NCBI RefSeq assembly: GCF_008923245.1
Contig: NZ_WBOS01000001.1
Location: 992,001 to 1,056,000 of the forward strand
Reading direction: 5' to 3'
Length of the DNA: 64,000 bases
DNA from: Cytobacillus depressus
GTDB taxonomy: Bacteria; Bacillota; Bacilli; Bacillales; Cytobacillaceae
The notes beneath the pieces are model-generated. The model ran no database searches and was not told the origin of the DNA. It was given only the letters and a program-made list of their open reading frames with translations. The position numbers and the translations under genes were made by a program. Shown one piece after another: positions 36,283 through 45,422 of the stretch. Each line of letters starts with the position of its first letter. Position 1 is the first letter of the stretch.

Positions 36283-38700
36283 TTAATTTGCTACGATATT
36301 TACAAGCTTGCCAGGAACGGCGATAACTTTGCGAACAGTTTTTCCATCGATTTGCTCTTTAACCGTTTGATCATCCATCGCAATTTTCTCTAGAGCTTCT
36401 TTTTGTGCATCTGATGGGACAAGCAATTTCGCTTTTACTTTGCCGTTAATTTGGATAACAATCTCCACTTCATCATCGACAAGCTTCGCTTCATCAAATG
36501 CCGGCCATGCTTCATAAGCGGCTGTTTCGCTATGGCCTAGCTTCTCCCAAAGCTCTTCAGCAATGTGAGGAGTAATTGGAGAAAGTAATTTAATAAATCC
36601 TTCCATAAAATGCTTCGGAAGAACGGTCGATTTATAAGCTTCATTAATGAATACCATCATTTGAGAAATAGCGGTATTGAAGCGTAATCCTTCGTAATCC
36701 TCTGTAACCTTTTTCACAGTTTGATGGTAAACCTTTTCTAAATTACTTGCTTCTTCACTTTCTTGAATTTTTGGATTAAGCTCCCCATTTTCTTCAATGA
36801 ACAAGCGCCATACGCGATCTAGGAAACGTCTTGACCCATCTAATCCATTCGTAGACCAAGCGATAGATGCATCAAGTGGTCCCATGAACATTTCGTATAA
36901 GCGAAGTGTGTCGGCCCCGTGGCTTTCAAGAATATCATCCGGATTGACAACATTACCTTTTGATTTACTCATTTTCTCATTGCCTTCACCAAGAATCATC
37001 CCTTGGTTAAATAGCTTTTGGAAAGGCTCCTTCGTATGAACAACTCCGATATCATAAAGAACCTTATGCCAGAAGCGTGCATACAGAAGGTGAAGAACCG
37101 CATGCTCCGCACCGCCGATATAAATATCAACTGGAAGCCATTCTTTTAGCTTGTCGGCATCTGCAAGTGCTTCACTGTTGTGCGGGTCAATATAGCGTAA
37201 ATAATACCAGCAGCTGCCCGCCCATTGTGGCATTGTATTCGTTTCCCTGCGGCCTTTTTTGCCTGTAACAGGGTCAACTACATTTACCCACTCTTCAATA
37301 TTGGCAAGCGGTGACTCACCCGTTCCAGATGGCTTAATCTCAGTTGTTTTTGGAAGAATTAATGGCAGTTGATTTTCAGGGACAGCTGAGCTTGTGCCAT
37401 CTTCCCAATGAATAACAGGGATCGGCTCTCCCCAATAGCGCTGGCGACTAAATAACCAATCACGAAGGCGATACGTTACCTTCTTCATGCCAAGCCCTTT
37501 TTCTTCAAGCCAAGCAATCATTTTTGCAATGGCTTCTTCTTTATTCATTCCATTTAAGAATTCAGAGTTTACATGTTCTCCGTCTCCAGCATATGCTTCT
37601 TTCTCCACATTTCCGCCAGCAACAACTTCAACAATTGGCAAGTCAAATTGTTTAGCAAATTCATGGTCACGCTCATCATGTGCAGGTACAGCCATAATTG
37701 CACCAGTACCGTAACTTGCTAACACATAATCAGCGATCCAAATTGGCATCTTTTCGCCATTTGCTGGGTTAATCGCATAGGCACCTGTGAAAACGCCCGT
37801 CTTTTCTTTTGCTAGATCCGTTCTTTCAAGATCACTTTTCATTTTTACTTTATCTAAATAGGCTTGAACTGCCATACGCAGCTCATCAGTTGTAATTTTG
37901 TCAACTAACTGATGCTCAGGAGCAAGCACCGCGTAGGTTGCACCAAAAAGAGTGTCAGGACGAGTCGTAAATACTTTGAATGTTCCTTCATGCCCTTCGA
38001 TTTGGAAAGTGACTTCTGCCCCTTCTGAACGGCCAATCCAGTTACGCTGCATATCCTTTAGGCTTTCTGGCCAATCTAGTGTTTCAAGGTCTTCAAGTAA
38101 ACGATCTGCATATGCAGTAATTTTTAATACCCACTGTTTCATCGGTCTACGTTCAACTGGATGACCGCCTCGCTCACTTTTTCCATCAATGACTTCTTCG
38201 TTCGCTAGCACTGTTCCAAGCGCTGGGCACCAGTTCACCGCTACTTCATCAATATAAGCCAAACCTTTTTCATATAGCTTTAAGAAAATCCATTGTGTCC
38301 ATTTGTAGTACTCAGGATCAGTCGTATTGATTTCACGATCCCAATCATAGGAGAACCCTAATGCTTTAATTTGGCGGCGGAATGTATTAATATTCTTTGC
38401 CGTAAATTCAGCTGGATCGTTTCCTGTGTCTAATGCATATTGTTCAGCAGGAAGGCCGAATGCATCCCAGCCCATTGGGTGAAGGACATTATAGCCTTGC
38501 ATGCGCTTCATACGTGAAAGGATATCTGTCGCCGTATATCCTTCTGGGTGGCCAACATGAAGCCCAGCTCCAGATGGATATGGAAACATATCCAGTGCGT
38601 AAAATTTGCGCTTTCCTTTATCTTCACTCGTCTTAAATGTTTTATTTTCTTCCCAGACACTTTGCCACTTTTTCTCAATCTCTTGATGATTGAAACTCAT
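36283..38700 (-). CDS. leuS: Leucyl-tRNA synthetase
   Basis: Class I synthetase charging tRNA-Leu. 805 residues: HIGH-type signature [18 protein letters not shown] (~res 42-59), CP1 editing domain ([38 protein letters not shown]), KMSKS loop [16 protein letters not shown]-terminal anticodon-binding domain. ATG at 38700 is 8 nt behind AGGAGG; a GTG is directly before it. It is controlled by the T-box leader upstream. Confidence 0.98.
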   Translation of the reverse strand: MSFNHQEIEKKWQSVWEENKTFKTSEDKGKRKFYALDMFPYPSGAGLHVGHPEGYTATDILSRMKRMQGYNVLHPMGWDAFGLPAEQYALDTGNDPAEFTAKNINTFRRQIKALGFSYDWDREINTTDPEYYKWTQWIFLKLYEKGLAYIDEVAVNWCPALGTVLANEEVIDGKSERGGHPVERRPMKQWVLKITAYADRLLEDLETLDWPESLKDMQRNWIGRSEGAEVTFQIEGHEGTFKVFTTRPDTLFGATYAVLAPEHQLVDKITTDELRMAVQAYLDKVKMKSDLERTDLAKEKTGVFTGAYAINPANGEKMPIWIADYVLASYGTGAIMAVPAHDERDHEFAKQFDLPIVEVVAGGNVEKEAYAGDGEHVNSEFLNGMNKEEAIAKMIAWLEEKGLGMKKVTYRLRDWLFSRQRYWGEPIPVIHWEDGTSSAVPENQLPLILPKTTEIKPSGTGESPLANIEEWVNVVDPVTGKKGRRETNTMPQWAGSCWYYLRYIDPHNSEALADADKLKEWLPVDIYIGGAEHAVLHLLYARFWHKVLYDIGVVHTKEPFQKLFNQGMILGEGNEKMSKSKGNVVNPDDILESHGADTLRLYEMFMGPLDASIAWSTNGLDGSRRFLDRVWRLFIEENGELNPKIQESEEASNLEKVYHQTVKKVTEDYEGLRFNTAISQMMVFINEAYKSTVLPKHFMEGFIKLLSPITPHIAEELWEKLGHSETAAYEAWPAFDEAKLVDDEVEIVIQINGKVKAKLLVPSDAQKEALEKIAMDDQTVKEQIDGKTVRKVIAVPGKLVNIVAN

Positions 38701-38749
38701 CACATGTTCCTCCTATTTTAAATTATAGAAAATATTTCGAAAAAATCGA

Positions 38750-38985
38750 AAAAACCTCTCATCCCAATCAAGGGACGAGAGGATTATGTATAATCTCCCG
38801 CGGTACCACCCACATTAGTGACAATGTCACTCGCTTCATTCATCCTTAACGCGGAGTACGGCAAGCATTACTAATTGTTCACACTTGCTGCTCAAAGGCG
38901 AGTTCATGGTTTCCCCGGCTGACTTGCACCACCCGTCAGCTCTCTAATTACAGGTTCAATCCATTACTAATCCTTATCTTAGCAT
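38750..38985 (-). promoter_or_regulatory. T-box leader (tRNA-Leu responsive) of leuS
   Basis: Minus strand shows the T-box core GGGTGGTACCGCGG (38798-38813 region), followed by a terminator (CCTCTCGTCCC/GGGATGAGAGG then T6, 38750-38782). Upstream are the stem I features: AGAGAGCTGACGGGTGGTGC and GAACTCGCCTTTGAGCAGC, where CTC fits a leucine specifier. When uncharged tRNA-Leu binds, the antiterminator forms and leuS is read. Confidence 0.93.
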
Positions 38986-39002
38986 ATAAATATATTAGTG
39001 CT

Positions 39003-39031
39003 ATTGTATTAAATTTCCCACCAAGATGCAA
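39003..39031 (-). promoter_or_regulatory. Candidate sigma-A promoter of leuS, inside a dyad
   Basis: TTGCAT, 17 nt, TACAAT on the minus strand, about 15 nt upstream of the T-box leader. The promoter lies in one arm of the long inverted repeat 39007-39060. Confidence 0.55.
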
Positions 39032-39060
39032 GTGGACTCATCTTGACGGGAAATTTAATA
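39007..39060. repeat. 54-bp near-perfect inverted repeat
   Basis: Outer arms TATTAAATTTCCC and GGGAAATTTAATA (13 of 13 paired) plus inner arms CAAGATG and CATCTTG. Overlaps the leuS promoter candidate. No T run follows it, so it is not a terminator. Confidence 0.8.
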
Positions 39061-39110
39061 TGTAGATTATGCGGGAAATAACAATATGTGAATGGATTTA
39101 AAAAAATTTT

Positions 39111-39143
39111 TAAAGGGGACATATTGTTCTATGCCCCCTTTGA
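39111..39143 (-). terminator. Terminator after bdhA
   Basis: Minus strand AAAGGGG/CCCCTTT with a 16-nt loop, then AAAAATTTTTTT. Ends 3 nt from the stop codon. Confidence 0.65.
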
Positions 39144-39145
39144 AA

Positions 39146-39922
39146 CTATTGGATTGTATATCCACCATCAATAACGACCGATTGTCCCGTTACACCTTTT
39201 GCAGAATCACTGGATAAGAAAATAGCATAATCCGCTATCTCTTCCACAGATAAAAGCCTTTTTTGCGGTACTAACGGAAAAATTACTTCCTCTAACACCT
39301 TTTCAAGCGGGACATTTCGTGTTTCCGCTAAGTCATTGAGCTGATTTCGGACAAGGGCTGTATCGACATAGCCAGGGCAGATTGCATTGACAGTAATTCC
39401 ATGCACAGCTGTTTCCAAAGCCGCTACTTTCGTTAAACCGATGACTCCATGTTTCGCACTATTGTAAGCGGCTTTTCCCGCAAATCCTACTAAACCATTG
39501 ATAGAGGCCATATTAATAATTCTGCCAAACTGCTGCTTTTTCATAATTGGCAAAGCATGCTTAATGGCAATAAACGGAGCTGTTAGCATGACTTTTATCA
39601 TAAACTCAAACTTCTCGGTTGAAAAATCCTCAATATAAGATACATGCTGCAAGCCTGCATTATTTAGAAGAACATCTAATCTGCCAAAATGCTGTACTGT
39701 TTCCTGAATGCATGTTTGGATCTCATTTTCTATCGTTACATCACATTTCAGGCCAATCGCTTCAAATCCTTCTTCCTGCAAGGCTGCTGATGCTTTTTTG
39801 ACTTGTTCTTCTTGAATATCCGTTAAAACTATTTTTGCACCGGCAGCTGCAAACTTCTTGCCAATTACAAAGCCGATTCCTTGAGCTGCTCCCGTAATAA
39901 AAACTACTTTTCCCTGAACCAT
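39146..39922 (-). CDS. bdhA: 3-hydroxybutyrate dehydrogenase (short-chain dehydrogenase)
   Basis: 258-residue SDR. NAD site VFITGAAQGIGFVIGKKFAAAGAK, NNAGLQHVSYIEDF, catalytic Ser in IINMASINGLVG, Tyr-Lys in YNSAKHGVIGLTK, and ICPGYVDTALVRNQL, a C-terminal substrate loop typical for 3-hydroxybutyrate dehydrogenase. Oxidises 3-hydroxybutyrate to acetoacetate. Second gene of the operon with the GntP-type permease (38 nt apart), so it shares the sigma-54 promoter. Confidence 0.88.
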   Translation of the reverse strand: MVQGKVVFITGAAQGIGFVIGKKFAAAGAKIVLTDIQEEQVKKASAALQEEGFEAIGLKCDVTIENEIQTCIQETVQHFGRLDVLLNNAGLQHVSYIEDFSTEKFEFMIKVMLTAPFIAIKHALPIMKKQQFGRIINMASINGLVGFAGKAAYNSAKHGVIGLTKVAALETAVHGITVNAICPGYVDTALVRNQLNDLAETRNVPLEKVLEEVIFPLVPQKRLLSVEEIADYAIFLSSDSAKGVTGQSVVIDGGYTIQ

Positions 39923-39960
39923 AATGTAACTCCTTTCAGTTGCTTAACAATGAAGTTTTC

Positions 39961-41280
39961 CTATATCCCTAAACCAAGTGAGAATAAGATAATGGCTAAT
40001 GCTACCCCAAGTGCCGGTACAATAACGGTCAATGCGCCAACACCCCAATAGGCATCCTGATGGGTTTCACCGCAAATAGCACGAACTGTTGTTACGACAT
40101 AGCCATTATGAGGCAGAGTATCTAGAGCACCAGATGATATCGCCACTACCCTGTGCAATGCTTCAGGGTTGACACCCATTTCCATATAATGCGGTGCTAA
40201 CAGCGGCAAGGCAATCGCTTGGCCTCCAGAAGATGATCCGGTCATCCCAGCAATCACACTGACTGCAATCGCTCCACCAATTAATGGACTGCCTGGAATG
40301 CTTGTCATTAAATCAACAGCTGTCGTAAAAGCAGGAACTGCCTTCGCCACGCCGCCAAACCCAACAACGGCTGCTGTATTTCCAATCGCAATTAACGCAC
40401 CTAGCGTTCCTTCTGAAACAGCATCCCAGAAGTTCTTGAAATATTTTCGGTTTAATAAATAAGTAGCGATAACCCCACCTAATAACGCAAGAATTAGTGC
40501 AGATTGTTTCAATGAATCATGGAAGAAAAATGAAATAATTAATACAACAACTAACGGCACGATACCCATCATTGGGTTTGGTAAAACTTTGTCTTCCATT
40601 ACCGGGTCTGATTCCCTTGATACAAAGGTTTCTCCTTTTTTGATAGCCTTTGTAATCATTCGCTTAAGCCACCAGTACCCAAAAACTGCCATAAAGACAG
40701 CAACGATTAAACTAACTTCCCAGCCTGCCCATGGAGATGTATGCAAAAATTCAATCGGAATCCAGTTTTGAATTTCTGGTGAACCAGCAGAAGTCATCGT
40801 AAACGTAACAGAACCGTGGGCAAGAGCTGCTGGAATAAATCTTCTTGGAAGATTGGCTTGTTTGAATAAGCTCAATGCCATTGGGTAGACTGAGAAAGCA
40901 ACTACGAACAAACTAACGCCACCATATGTTAAAATAGCACAGGCAGCTACAATGGCAAGAACTGCATATTTCATTCCAAGCTTCTCAACGACAAATCTTG
41001 AAACACTATCCGCCGCTCCGCTGTCCTCCATTACCTTTCCAAAGATTGCACCGATTAAGAACATTAAATACCATGACGTCACGAAGCCTGAAAATCCACC
41101 CATATAGTTTCCGACAAGATTCGCTTGTCCCTCAGCAGCCAACTGCGGAAATAACGGCATTCCGCTAAAAATAGCAACAAATAAAGCTGATAACGGTCCC
41201 GCGACAAGCAGGTTCATCCCTTTCATCGTTAAAAAGATCAATAAGGCAAGACCGCCTACTAATCCGATCATGCTAAGCAA
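39961..41280 (-). CDS. GntP-family permease (3-hydroxybutyrate or gluconate type)
   Basis: 439 residues, about 12-14 hydrophobic segments, GntP/YxjC family. Conserved parts TYGGVSLFVVAFSVYPMALSLF, FTMTSAGSPEIQNWIP, GMTGSSSGGQAIALPLL, SGALDTLPHNGYVVT. Joined to the dehydrogenase, it is most probably a 3-hydroxybutyrate importer. TTG start at 41280 after GGGGGAAAATAAA. Its leader holds a sigma-54 promoter and a possible cre site. Confidence 0.88.
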   Translation of the reverse strand: MLSMIGLVGGLALLIFLTMKGMNLLVAGPLSALFVAIFSGMPLFPQLAAEGQANLVGNYMGGFSGFVTSWYLMFLIGAIFGKVMEDSGAADSVSRFVVEKLGMKYAVLAIVAACAILTYGGVSLFVVAFSVYPMALSLFKQANLPRRFIPAALAHGSVTFTMTSAGSPEIQNWIPIEFLHTSPWAGWEVSLIVAVFMAVFGYWWLKRMITKAIKKGETFVSRESDPVMEDKVLPNPMMGIVPLVVVLIISFFFHDSLKQSALILALLGGVIATYLLNRKYFKNFWDAVSEGTLGALIAIGNTAAVVGFGGVAKAVPAFTTAVDLMTSIPGSPLIGGAIAVSVIAGMTGSSSGGQAIALPLLAPHYMEMGVNPEALHRVVAISSGALDTLPHNGYVVTTVRAICGETHQDAYWGVGALTVIVPALGVALAIILFSLGLGI

Positions 41281-41356
41281 TTTATTTTCCCCCTTTTGTG
41301 TTTGATTATTTCTACATTTACTTTTTTGAAAAAGCAGGCATCACATCCTCCTGAAA

Positions 41357-41370
41357 TGGTAACGCTTTCA
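41357..41370. promoter_or_regulatory. Possible cre site in GntP-family leader
   Basis: TGGTAACGCTTTCA, 12 of 14 to the CcpA operator consensus, between the sigma-54 promoter and the coding start. A roadblock position would give catabolite repression. Consensus only. Confidence 0.4.
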
Positions 41371-41413
41371 AATTATATTTCCTTATTTGGCTAGTGCACC
41401 TACATAGACTTGT

Positions 41414-41429
41414 TGCAAGAACCGTGCCA
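41414..41429 (-). promoter_or_regulatory. Sigma-54 promoter of the permease-bdhA operon
   Basis: Minus strand TGGCAC, 5 nt, TTGCA (TGGCACGGTTCTTGCA) matches the -24/-12 consensus exactly with correct GG/GC spacing. It lies 134 nt upstream of the TTG start codon. Upstream, palindromes CTCTCTAGAGAG (41440-41451) and TTCCAGAATTCTGGAA (41481-41496) are candidate activator sites. Confidence 0.85.
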
Positions 41430-41480
41430 GAAATACACCCTCTCTAGAGAGCCAATATTCAAACTCTTTGTGAACATTAA

Positions 41481-41496
41481 TTCCAGAATTCTGGAA
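41481..41496. promoter_or_regulatory. 16-bp perfect palindrome, candidate activator site (UAS)
   Basis: TTCCAGAATTCTGGAA, about 60 bp upstream of the sigma-54 -24 element, the distance range expected of enhancer sites. Binding by the adjacent (broken) activator is inferred. Confidence 0.4.
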
Positions 41497-41628
41497 TGAA
41501 TCAATTTATAGATTGCCTTTTTACATAGAGTAGTTTTTAAACAACTGTGTACTTACATCATCTTTTGGATGATGCATTTAATAGAAAAGAAAAGTCCAGA
41601 AAAATGGACAGGTTTCCAAGTTTCTGGA

Positions 41629-42697
41629 CTATAGATCAGTCATCCCATATTTTTTTAATTTTTCATACATAGATGATTTACTAATTCCTAATGCCTTCGC
41701 TGCTTCAAGCTTATCATGATATTTGTTCAAGCTTTGGAGTAAGACTCTTCTTTCTGTTTCCTCTAATATTTCTTTCAGTTTTTTACTTCCTACTGGAAAA
41801 ACAGATGATTCTTTTAAATAATCAGGTAAGGATTCCATTGTAATCTCTTCACCATTTGTTAAGTGGATGGCTGCCTCGATGACATTCTCCAGCTCTCTAA
41901 TATTACCTGGCCAACTATACTGGCTAAATCTCTCTAATACATCTTCGAAAACATGGCTAATCCGTTTTCCAGACTTCTTCGTTATCTTTTTAATAAAATA
42001 ATCGAGTAGCACAGGGATGTCCTCCATCCTCTCACGCAGCGGAGGAATCATAAAGGGGATTACATTGATTCGGTAAAATAAATCTTGCCGAAAGCGTTTT
42101 TCATCCATCATTTTCTCAAGCGGGCGATTGGTGGATGCTATGGGCAAATAATTCCTTTCCCGTCCCGCTCTCTCCCCGAATTAAAACCGAAATATCACTT
42201 GAGGCAATCATTTTCACTCTATCCTTCAGTCTTTCAATTTCCTTCGAAGTGCCCAATAAATCATCTAGACTGTATTTCACACTGCGATCAATATCCTGGA
42301 TATAGCTTTGGATTTTCGTCAGCATGCTTTTCACATGACTGTTCATTTTCATCCATTCCCTCGTATCCCGGAAGAACACCGTCCCGAAAGCACCGACCAC
42401 TTGGCCATCCATTATAATCGGGATGCGGTTCGCAATCATATAATTCCCTTTTATGTATTGAAGGTCCGCCACCTCCTCTTTTCCAGTCGCTGCTACAATA
42501 TGCATGCGGGAATTTTCGATGACTTTTGAAACATGGACCCCAATCACCTTCTCCCGTTCAACCTCTAAAAAATCGCAATAATTTTTATTTATATAAATAA
42601 TCTTTCCAGCTTTATCTACAACGACAAGCCACCCAAAAGCACTTTCAAGAATCGTTTCAACAATTTCGACCGGAATATCTAATAATGCGCTTTTCAT
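41629..42697 (-). pseudogene. Sigma-54-dependent activator, interrupted by internal deletion and frameshift
   Basis: Frame 1 (42697 down to 42116, 193 aa): PAS sensor domain (SAFGWLVVVDKAGKIIYINK) and the start of the AAA+ domain with Walker A GESGTGKELFAHSIHQ, then TGA. Frame 2 (to 41629): resumes at IASTNRPLEKMMDEKRFRQDLFYRINVIP, PLRERMEDIPVLLDYF, SWPGNIRELENV, and a C-terminal Fis-type helix-turn-helix (EAAKALGISKSSMYEKLKK). Missing: about 95 residues, with the GAFTGA loop and Walker B. The junction (42128-42141) encodes both HSIHQ and IASTN in two frames from one 14-nt sequence, ATAGCATCCACCAA. It would otherwise be ~450 aa. Without GAFTGA it cannot activate sigma-54. Confidence 0.9.
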
Positions 42698-42819
42698 AAT
42701 AATCCCCTTTTGGAAAATTCATACTCTTACATTATTTTATCATAATTATTAGATAATTTAATTCAGGAAGTATTTTTTCATCGGTTTTCGTCAATGAAGA
42801 AAGGAAGGGAGGTGTTGAT

Positions 42820-43146
42820 ATGAAAGGCATTTATTTCAAAACGGAGAAAAAAAGCCAAGATGACGTTTTATCTTATATGAAGGAAAATCACATTCAAAAC
42901 GTGAAACTCAATCCATATCAGATTCATGACTATTACACGAATCCTCATGCGCTTTTATATGACTTAAAGCAAACGAAGGCTGAGTTAGACTGCTTTATAA
43001 TTCCTTCGCGGACAGAGATCGAAGAATTTATTCATATGTATCCAGCCAAATGGCTATTATTAAAAAGTTATTTTAAGAATGTTTTATTTTTTGAGGGACA
43101 TGGAAACGGTTCTCTTGCCACAGATAACGGGTCTTGGGATATATGA
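42820..43146 (+). CDS. Hypothetical protein, 108 aa
   Basis: Not recognised. Lys/Tyr-rich, no signal peptide or transmembrane helix, beginning MKGIYFKTEKKSQDDVLSYM, with a DYYTNPHALLYDLKQTKAELDCFI segment and C-terminal HGNGSLATDNGSWDI. A good ribosome binding site (GGGAGGTGTTGAT) and the AT-rich codon use of its neighbours support it as real. Divergent to the broken regulator and convergent with yttB. Confidence 0.6.
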   Translation: MKGIYFKTEKKSQDDVLSYMKENHIQNVKLNPYQIHDYYTNPHALLYDLKQTKAELDCFIIPSRTEIEEFIHMYPAKWLLLKSYFKNVLFFEGHGNGSLATDNGSWDI

Positions 43147-43162
43147 CCAAGTGGAGAATTAG

Positions 43163-43193
43163 AAAAGACCTGCAATTAAAGTGCAGGCCCTTA
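43163..43193 (-). terminator. Terminator after yttB
   Basis: Minus strand GGGCCTGCA/TGCAGGTC, then TTTTCT; its arm starts at the stop codon. Confidence 0.75.
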
Positions 43194-44372
43194 AGAAGCA
43201 TGGACAATTTTCTCTTTCTCTTTTATTTTCTTGTCATACGCCAAAGTAGTAAAGATTGATACAACGAGAAGCCCGATGATGATCATAAATAGCATGGACA
43301 TCCCGTACAAATCAACAAGAATTCCGCCTAACAACGGACCGATCATCCGGCCCCCTGTTGCCATACTATTGACAATTCCTTGATAAAAGCCTTCTCTGCC
43401 TTTAGGCGCAAGATCGTTCGCAATTGTAGGAACGGCTGGCCATACGAGCATTTCACCAATCGTTAAGATAATCATCCCTGCGAGAAATGCCGTGAATTGA
43501 TGTGCAACGGATGCAACAGCATATGAAACAATAAAAATCATGATGCCAATATTTATTTGTGTTTTTAAAGATTTAATCCGTTTCACAAGTAAGTTTACAA
43601 GTGGCTGCCCTACTACAATTAGAGCACCGTTTATCGTCCAAAGGAAACTATATTGTCTTAAAGTGATATTCAATTCTTGTGTAAAAGAGGCAATTGTTGT
43701 TTGCCATTGAACATATCCGGCCCAGCATAAGCTGTAGCCAATGCATAAAATTAATAATGCGTATAATTTTGTATGATTTTTGTTAACCTGGGCCCCTTTC
43801 TTAACGGAAGCGTGCGAGCTTGGTTGGGTTTGAATTCCTTTGTAACCGAAAATAGCAATAAGGAGAAAAACGATATACATAAATGTATTCGCAATAAAGA
43901 TAAGCTGGAAGGAAAATGAAGCTACAAATCCGCCTAGAGCAGCACCAATCGCAACTCCTAAGTTTTGGGCAACGTAAAGTGCGTTAAATGATTTTCTTCC
44001 GCCTTCTTTCCATACCGTCCCTGCCATCGCATACATCGATGGAAAGATAATTCCCGCGCCAAAACCGACAATCGTTAAAAAAACAACATACATTGGCCAG
44101 CCATTCCAAAAGGTTAAGCCAATTAATGCTAGTAAAGCAATCCCTACTCCAAGCAGGATTGATTTATAGCCGCCAATCTTATCAAATAGATAGCCCCCAC
44201 ATAAATTCCCGATCACACTAGCTCCTGAATTTAACATGAGGACAAAACCTGCAACTGATAATGATTGGCCTAAATGGTTATGAATATAGATAGCGTTTAA
44301 AGGCCATAAAAAAGAAGAGCCTGTTACATTTACCACCATCCCAATTATTAAAAGCCATAAGGCACGTGGCAT
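43191..44372 (-). CDS. yttB: MFS transporter YttB
   Basis: 393 residues, 12 predicted transmembrane helices, major facilitator superfamily (drug/proton antiporter type). Motif A-like GGYLFDKIGGYKSILLGVG after helix 2 and a second GGILVDLYG-type region near the C-terminus. Start after AAAAGGGAGGGGTTTT. The substrate is unknown; the position agrees with B. subtilis yttB. Confidence 0.85.
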   Translation of the reverse strand: MPRALWLLIIGMVVNVTGSSFLWPLNAIYIHNHLGQSLSVAGFVLMLNSGASVIGNLCGGYLFDKIGGYKSILLGVGIALLALIGLTFWNGWPMYVVFLTIVGFGAGIIFPSMYAMAGTVWKEGGRKSFNALYVAQNLGVAIGAALGGFVASFSFQLIFIANTFMYIVFLLIAIFGYKGIQTQPSSHASVKKGAQVNKNHTKLYALLILCIGYSLCWAGYVQWQTTIASFTQELNITLRQYSFLWTINGALIVVGQPLVNLLVKRIKSLKTQINIGIMIFIVSYAVASVAHQFTAFLAGMIILTIGEMLVWPAVPTIANDLAPKGREGFYQGIVNSMATGGRMIGPLLGGILVDLYGMSMLFMIIIGLLVVSIFTTLAYDKKIKEKEKIVHAS

Positions 44373-44519
44373 AAAACCCCTCCCTTTTACCTTATATATA
44401 TATAAATAGCCGTCCGATTATTTCGCTTGCCAAAACAATTTTATGATGTTTTTACATTCCTGGCAATAACTATTCACCTAATGTGTTAAACACAGAATAT
44501 ACAATTTAATTGGCCAAGT

Positions 44520-44549
44520 AAAAACCCTCCATAACGGAGGGTTTCTGTT
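44520..44549. terminator. Bidirectional terminator-like hairpin upstream of yttB
   Basis: AAACCCTCC/GGAGGGTTT with a 5-nt loop and T runs on both sides. On the minus strand it would end the small-ORF/ytzC transcript. Confidence 0.75.
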
Positions 44550-44599
44550 TTAGCTTCAGCACTAGGGAGAATTTTGCAGGTGCTTTCCGCATTTATTTT

Positions 44600-44644
44600 T
44601 GTCTAGCTACAGCGCCTAGGGGCGACAAGGCGCTGTAGCTTTTC
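44600..44644 (-). repeat. R1 minimal hairpin, copy j
   Basis: TGTCTAGCTACAGCGCCT and AGGCGCTGTAGCTTTT around GGGGCGACA. Only R1 termini plus a GCGACA remnant. Immediately after the 54-aa ORF. Confidence 0.65.
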
Positions 44645-44645
44645 G

Positions 44646-44810
44646 CTATTCAGGGTGGAATTTCGATTTAACAGGCTGACCTTGTTTTTCGTATTTCTTT
44701 TTTGCTTGCTTTATGATGTCAAAATTCTGTCCAAATTCTACATCTTGATTATTAATGCCATTGCGATTTTTTTGTTCTGGATTATTTTGTTTTGAACGCT
44801 TTTTAACCAA
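44646..44810 (-). CDS. Hypothetical 54-aa basic protein
   Basis: TTG at 44810 with AAGGAGTGATCAA, ending TAG at 44646. Lys/Asn/Gln-rich: MVKKRSKQNNPEQKNRNGIN, then FGQNFDIIKQAKKKYEKQG. Looks like a small spore or cytosolic protein found in Bacillus; I cannot name it. 12 nt after ytzC, likely cotranscribed. Confidence 0.65.
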   Translation of the reverse strand: MVKKRSKQNNPEQKNRNGINNQDVEFGQNFDIIKQAKKKYEKQGQPVKSKFHPE

Positions 44811-44822
44811 ATTGATCACTCC

Positions 44823-45086
44823 TTAATGGGGTTGAACAATCATTCGATTTTGAAGTTGCTGCAGCTGTAGCCTCATTCGGTGAAGCTGTTCCCGTTGTTG
44901 GGAGTTAGCGCTTAGGGCAAGCTTCGATAAATCATTGTATGCATTTTCCAGTGAATGCAAAGCGTCTGTATATCCATTTTCATTATAATGCTCTTGTGCT
45001 CTTTCAACTTGCAGCTGGTCATTGGCGAATCGGATTGCATCCTCACATTGCTGAATCAAGTTACTAACGGATTCACGAGTTGCCAT
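44823..45086 (-). CDS. ytzC: YtzC, DUF2524 family
   Basis: 87 residues, all-helical: TRESVSNLIQQCEDAIRFAN, QEHYNENGYTDALHSLENAYNDLSKLA, then Gln/Arg-rich RMRLQLQQLQNRM. Matches the YtzC/DUF2524 family of Bacillus; function unknown. ATG at 45086 with AGGAGG 7 nt upstream (an adjacent ATG is the alternative). Confidence 0.85.
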   Translation of the reverse strand: MATRESVSNLIQQCEDAIRFANDQLQVERAQEHYNENGYTDALHSLENAYNDLSKLALSANSQQREQLHRMRLQLQQLQNRMIVQPH

Positions 45087-45143
45087 CATATCCCCTCCTG
45101 AAAAATTCAGAAGCAAAGTGCTTCATCCATTAGTTTGTTCATA

Positions 45144-45299
45144 AAGTGAAACTTCAATCAGTGGGGGTTTTTCCCATCCCACAGTGATTGTTAGTTGAAC
45201 CAATCGGGCCTTTACGGGCAGTTGATCTCCCACTTTATATTCAATGTTTATACTGGAAACATTATAGTGGGAGATCTTACTGCCCGTTAATCTGCGAAT
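45144..45299 (-). repeat. R2 structured repeat, copy c
   Basis: AGTGAAACTTCAATCAGTGGGGG hairpin first (CAGTGGG/CCCACAGTG), then TTAGTTGAACCAATCGGGCC, then the long hairpin GATCTCCCACT..ATGTTT / AAACAT..AGTGGGAGATC flanked by ACGGGCAGT and ACTGCCCGT, and TTAATCTGCGAAT. Opposite orientation to copies b and d. Upstream of ytqA in a 336-bp gap. Confidence 0.85.
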
Positions 45300-45422
45300 A
45301 TTCTTTTTCCTATTTCATTTAATTGCTGGTAATATCAGTTTCCATTCGTTACAGTTAGTATTGATTTTCTAATCATGATAAAATATATTTTTAATTTGCA
45401 ATAGTTGTTGGAGGGTTCTAAT

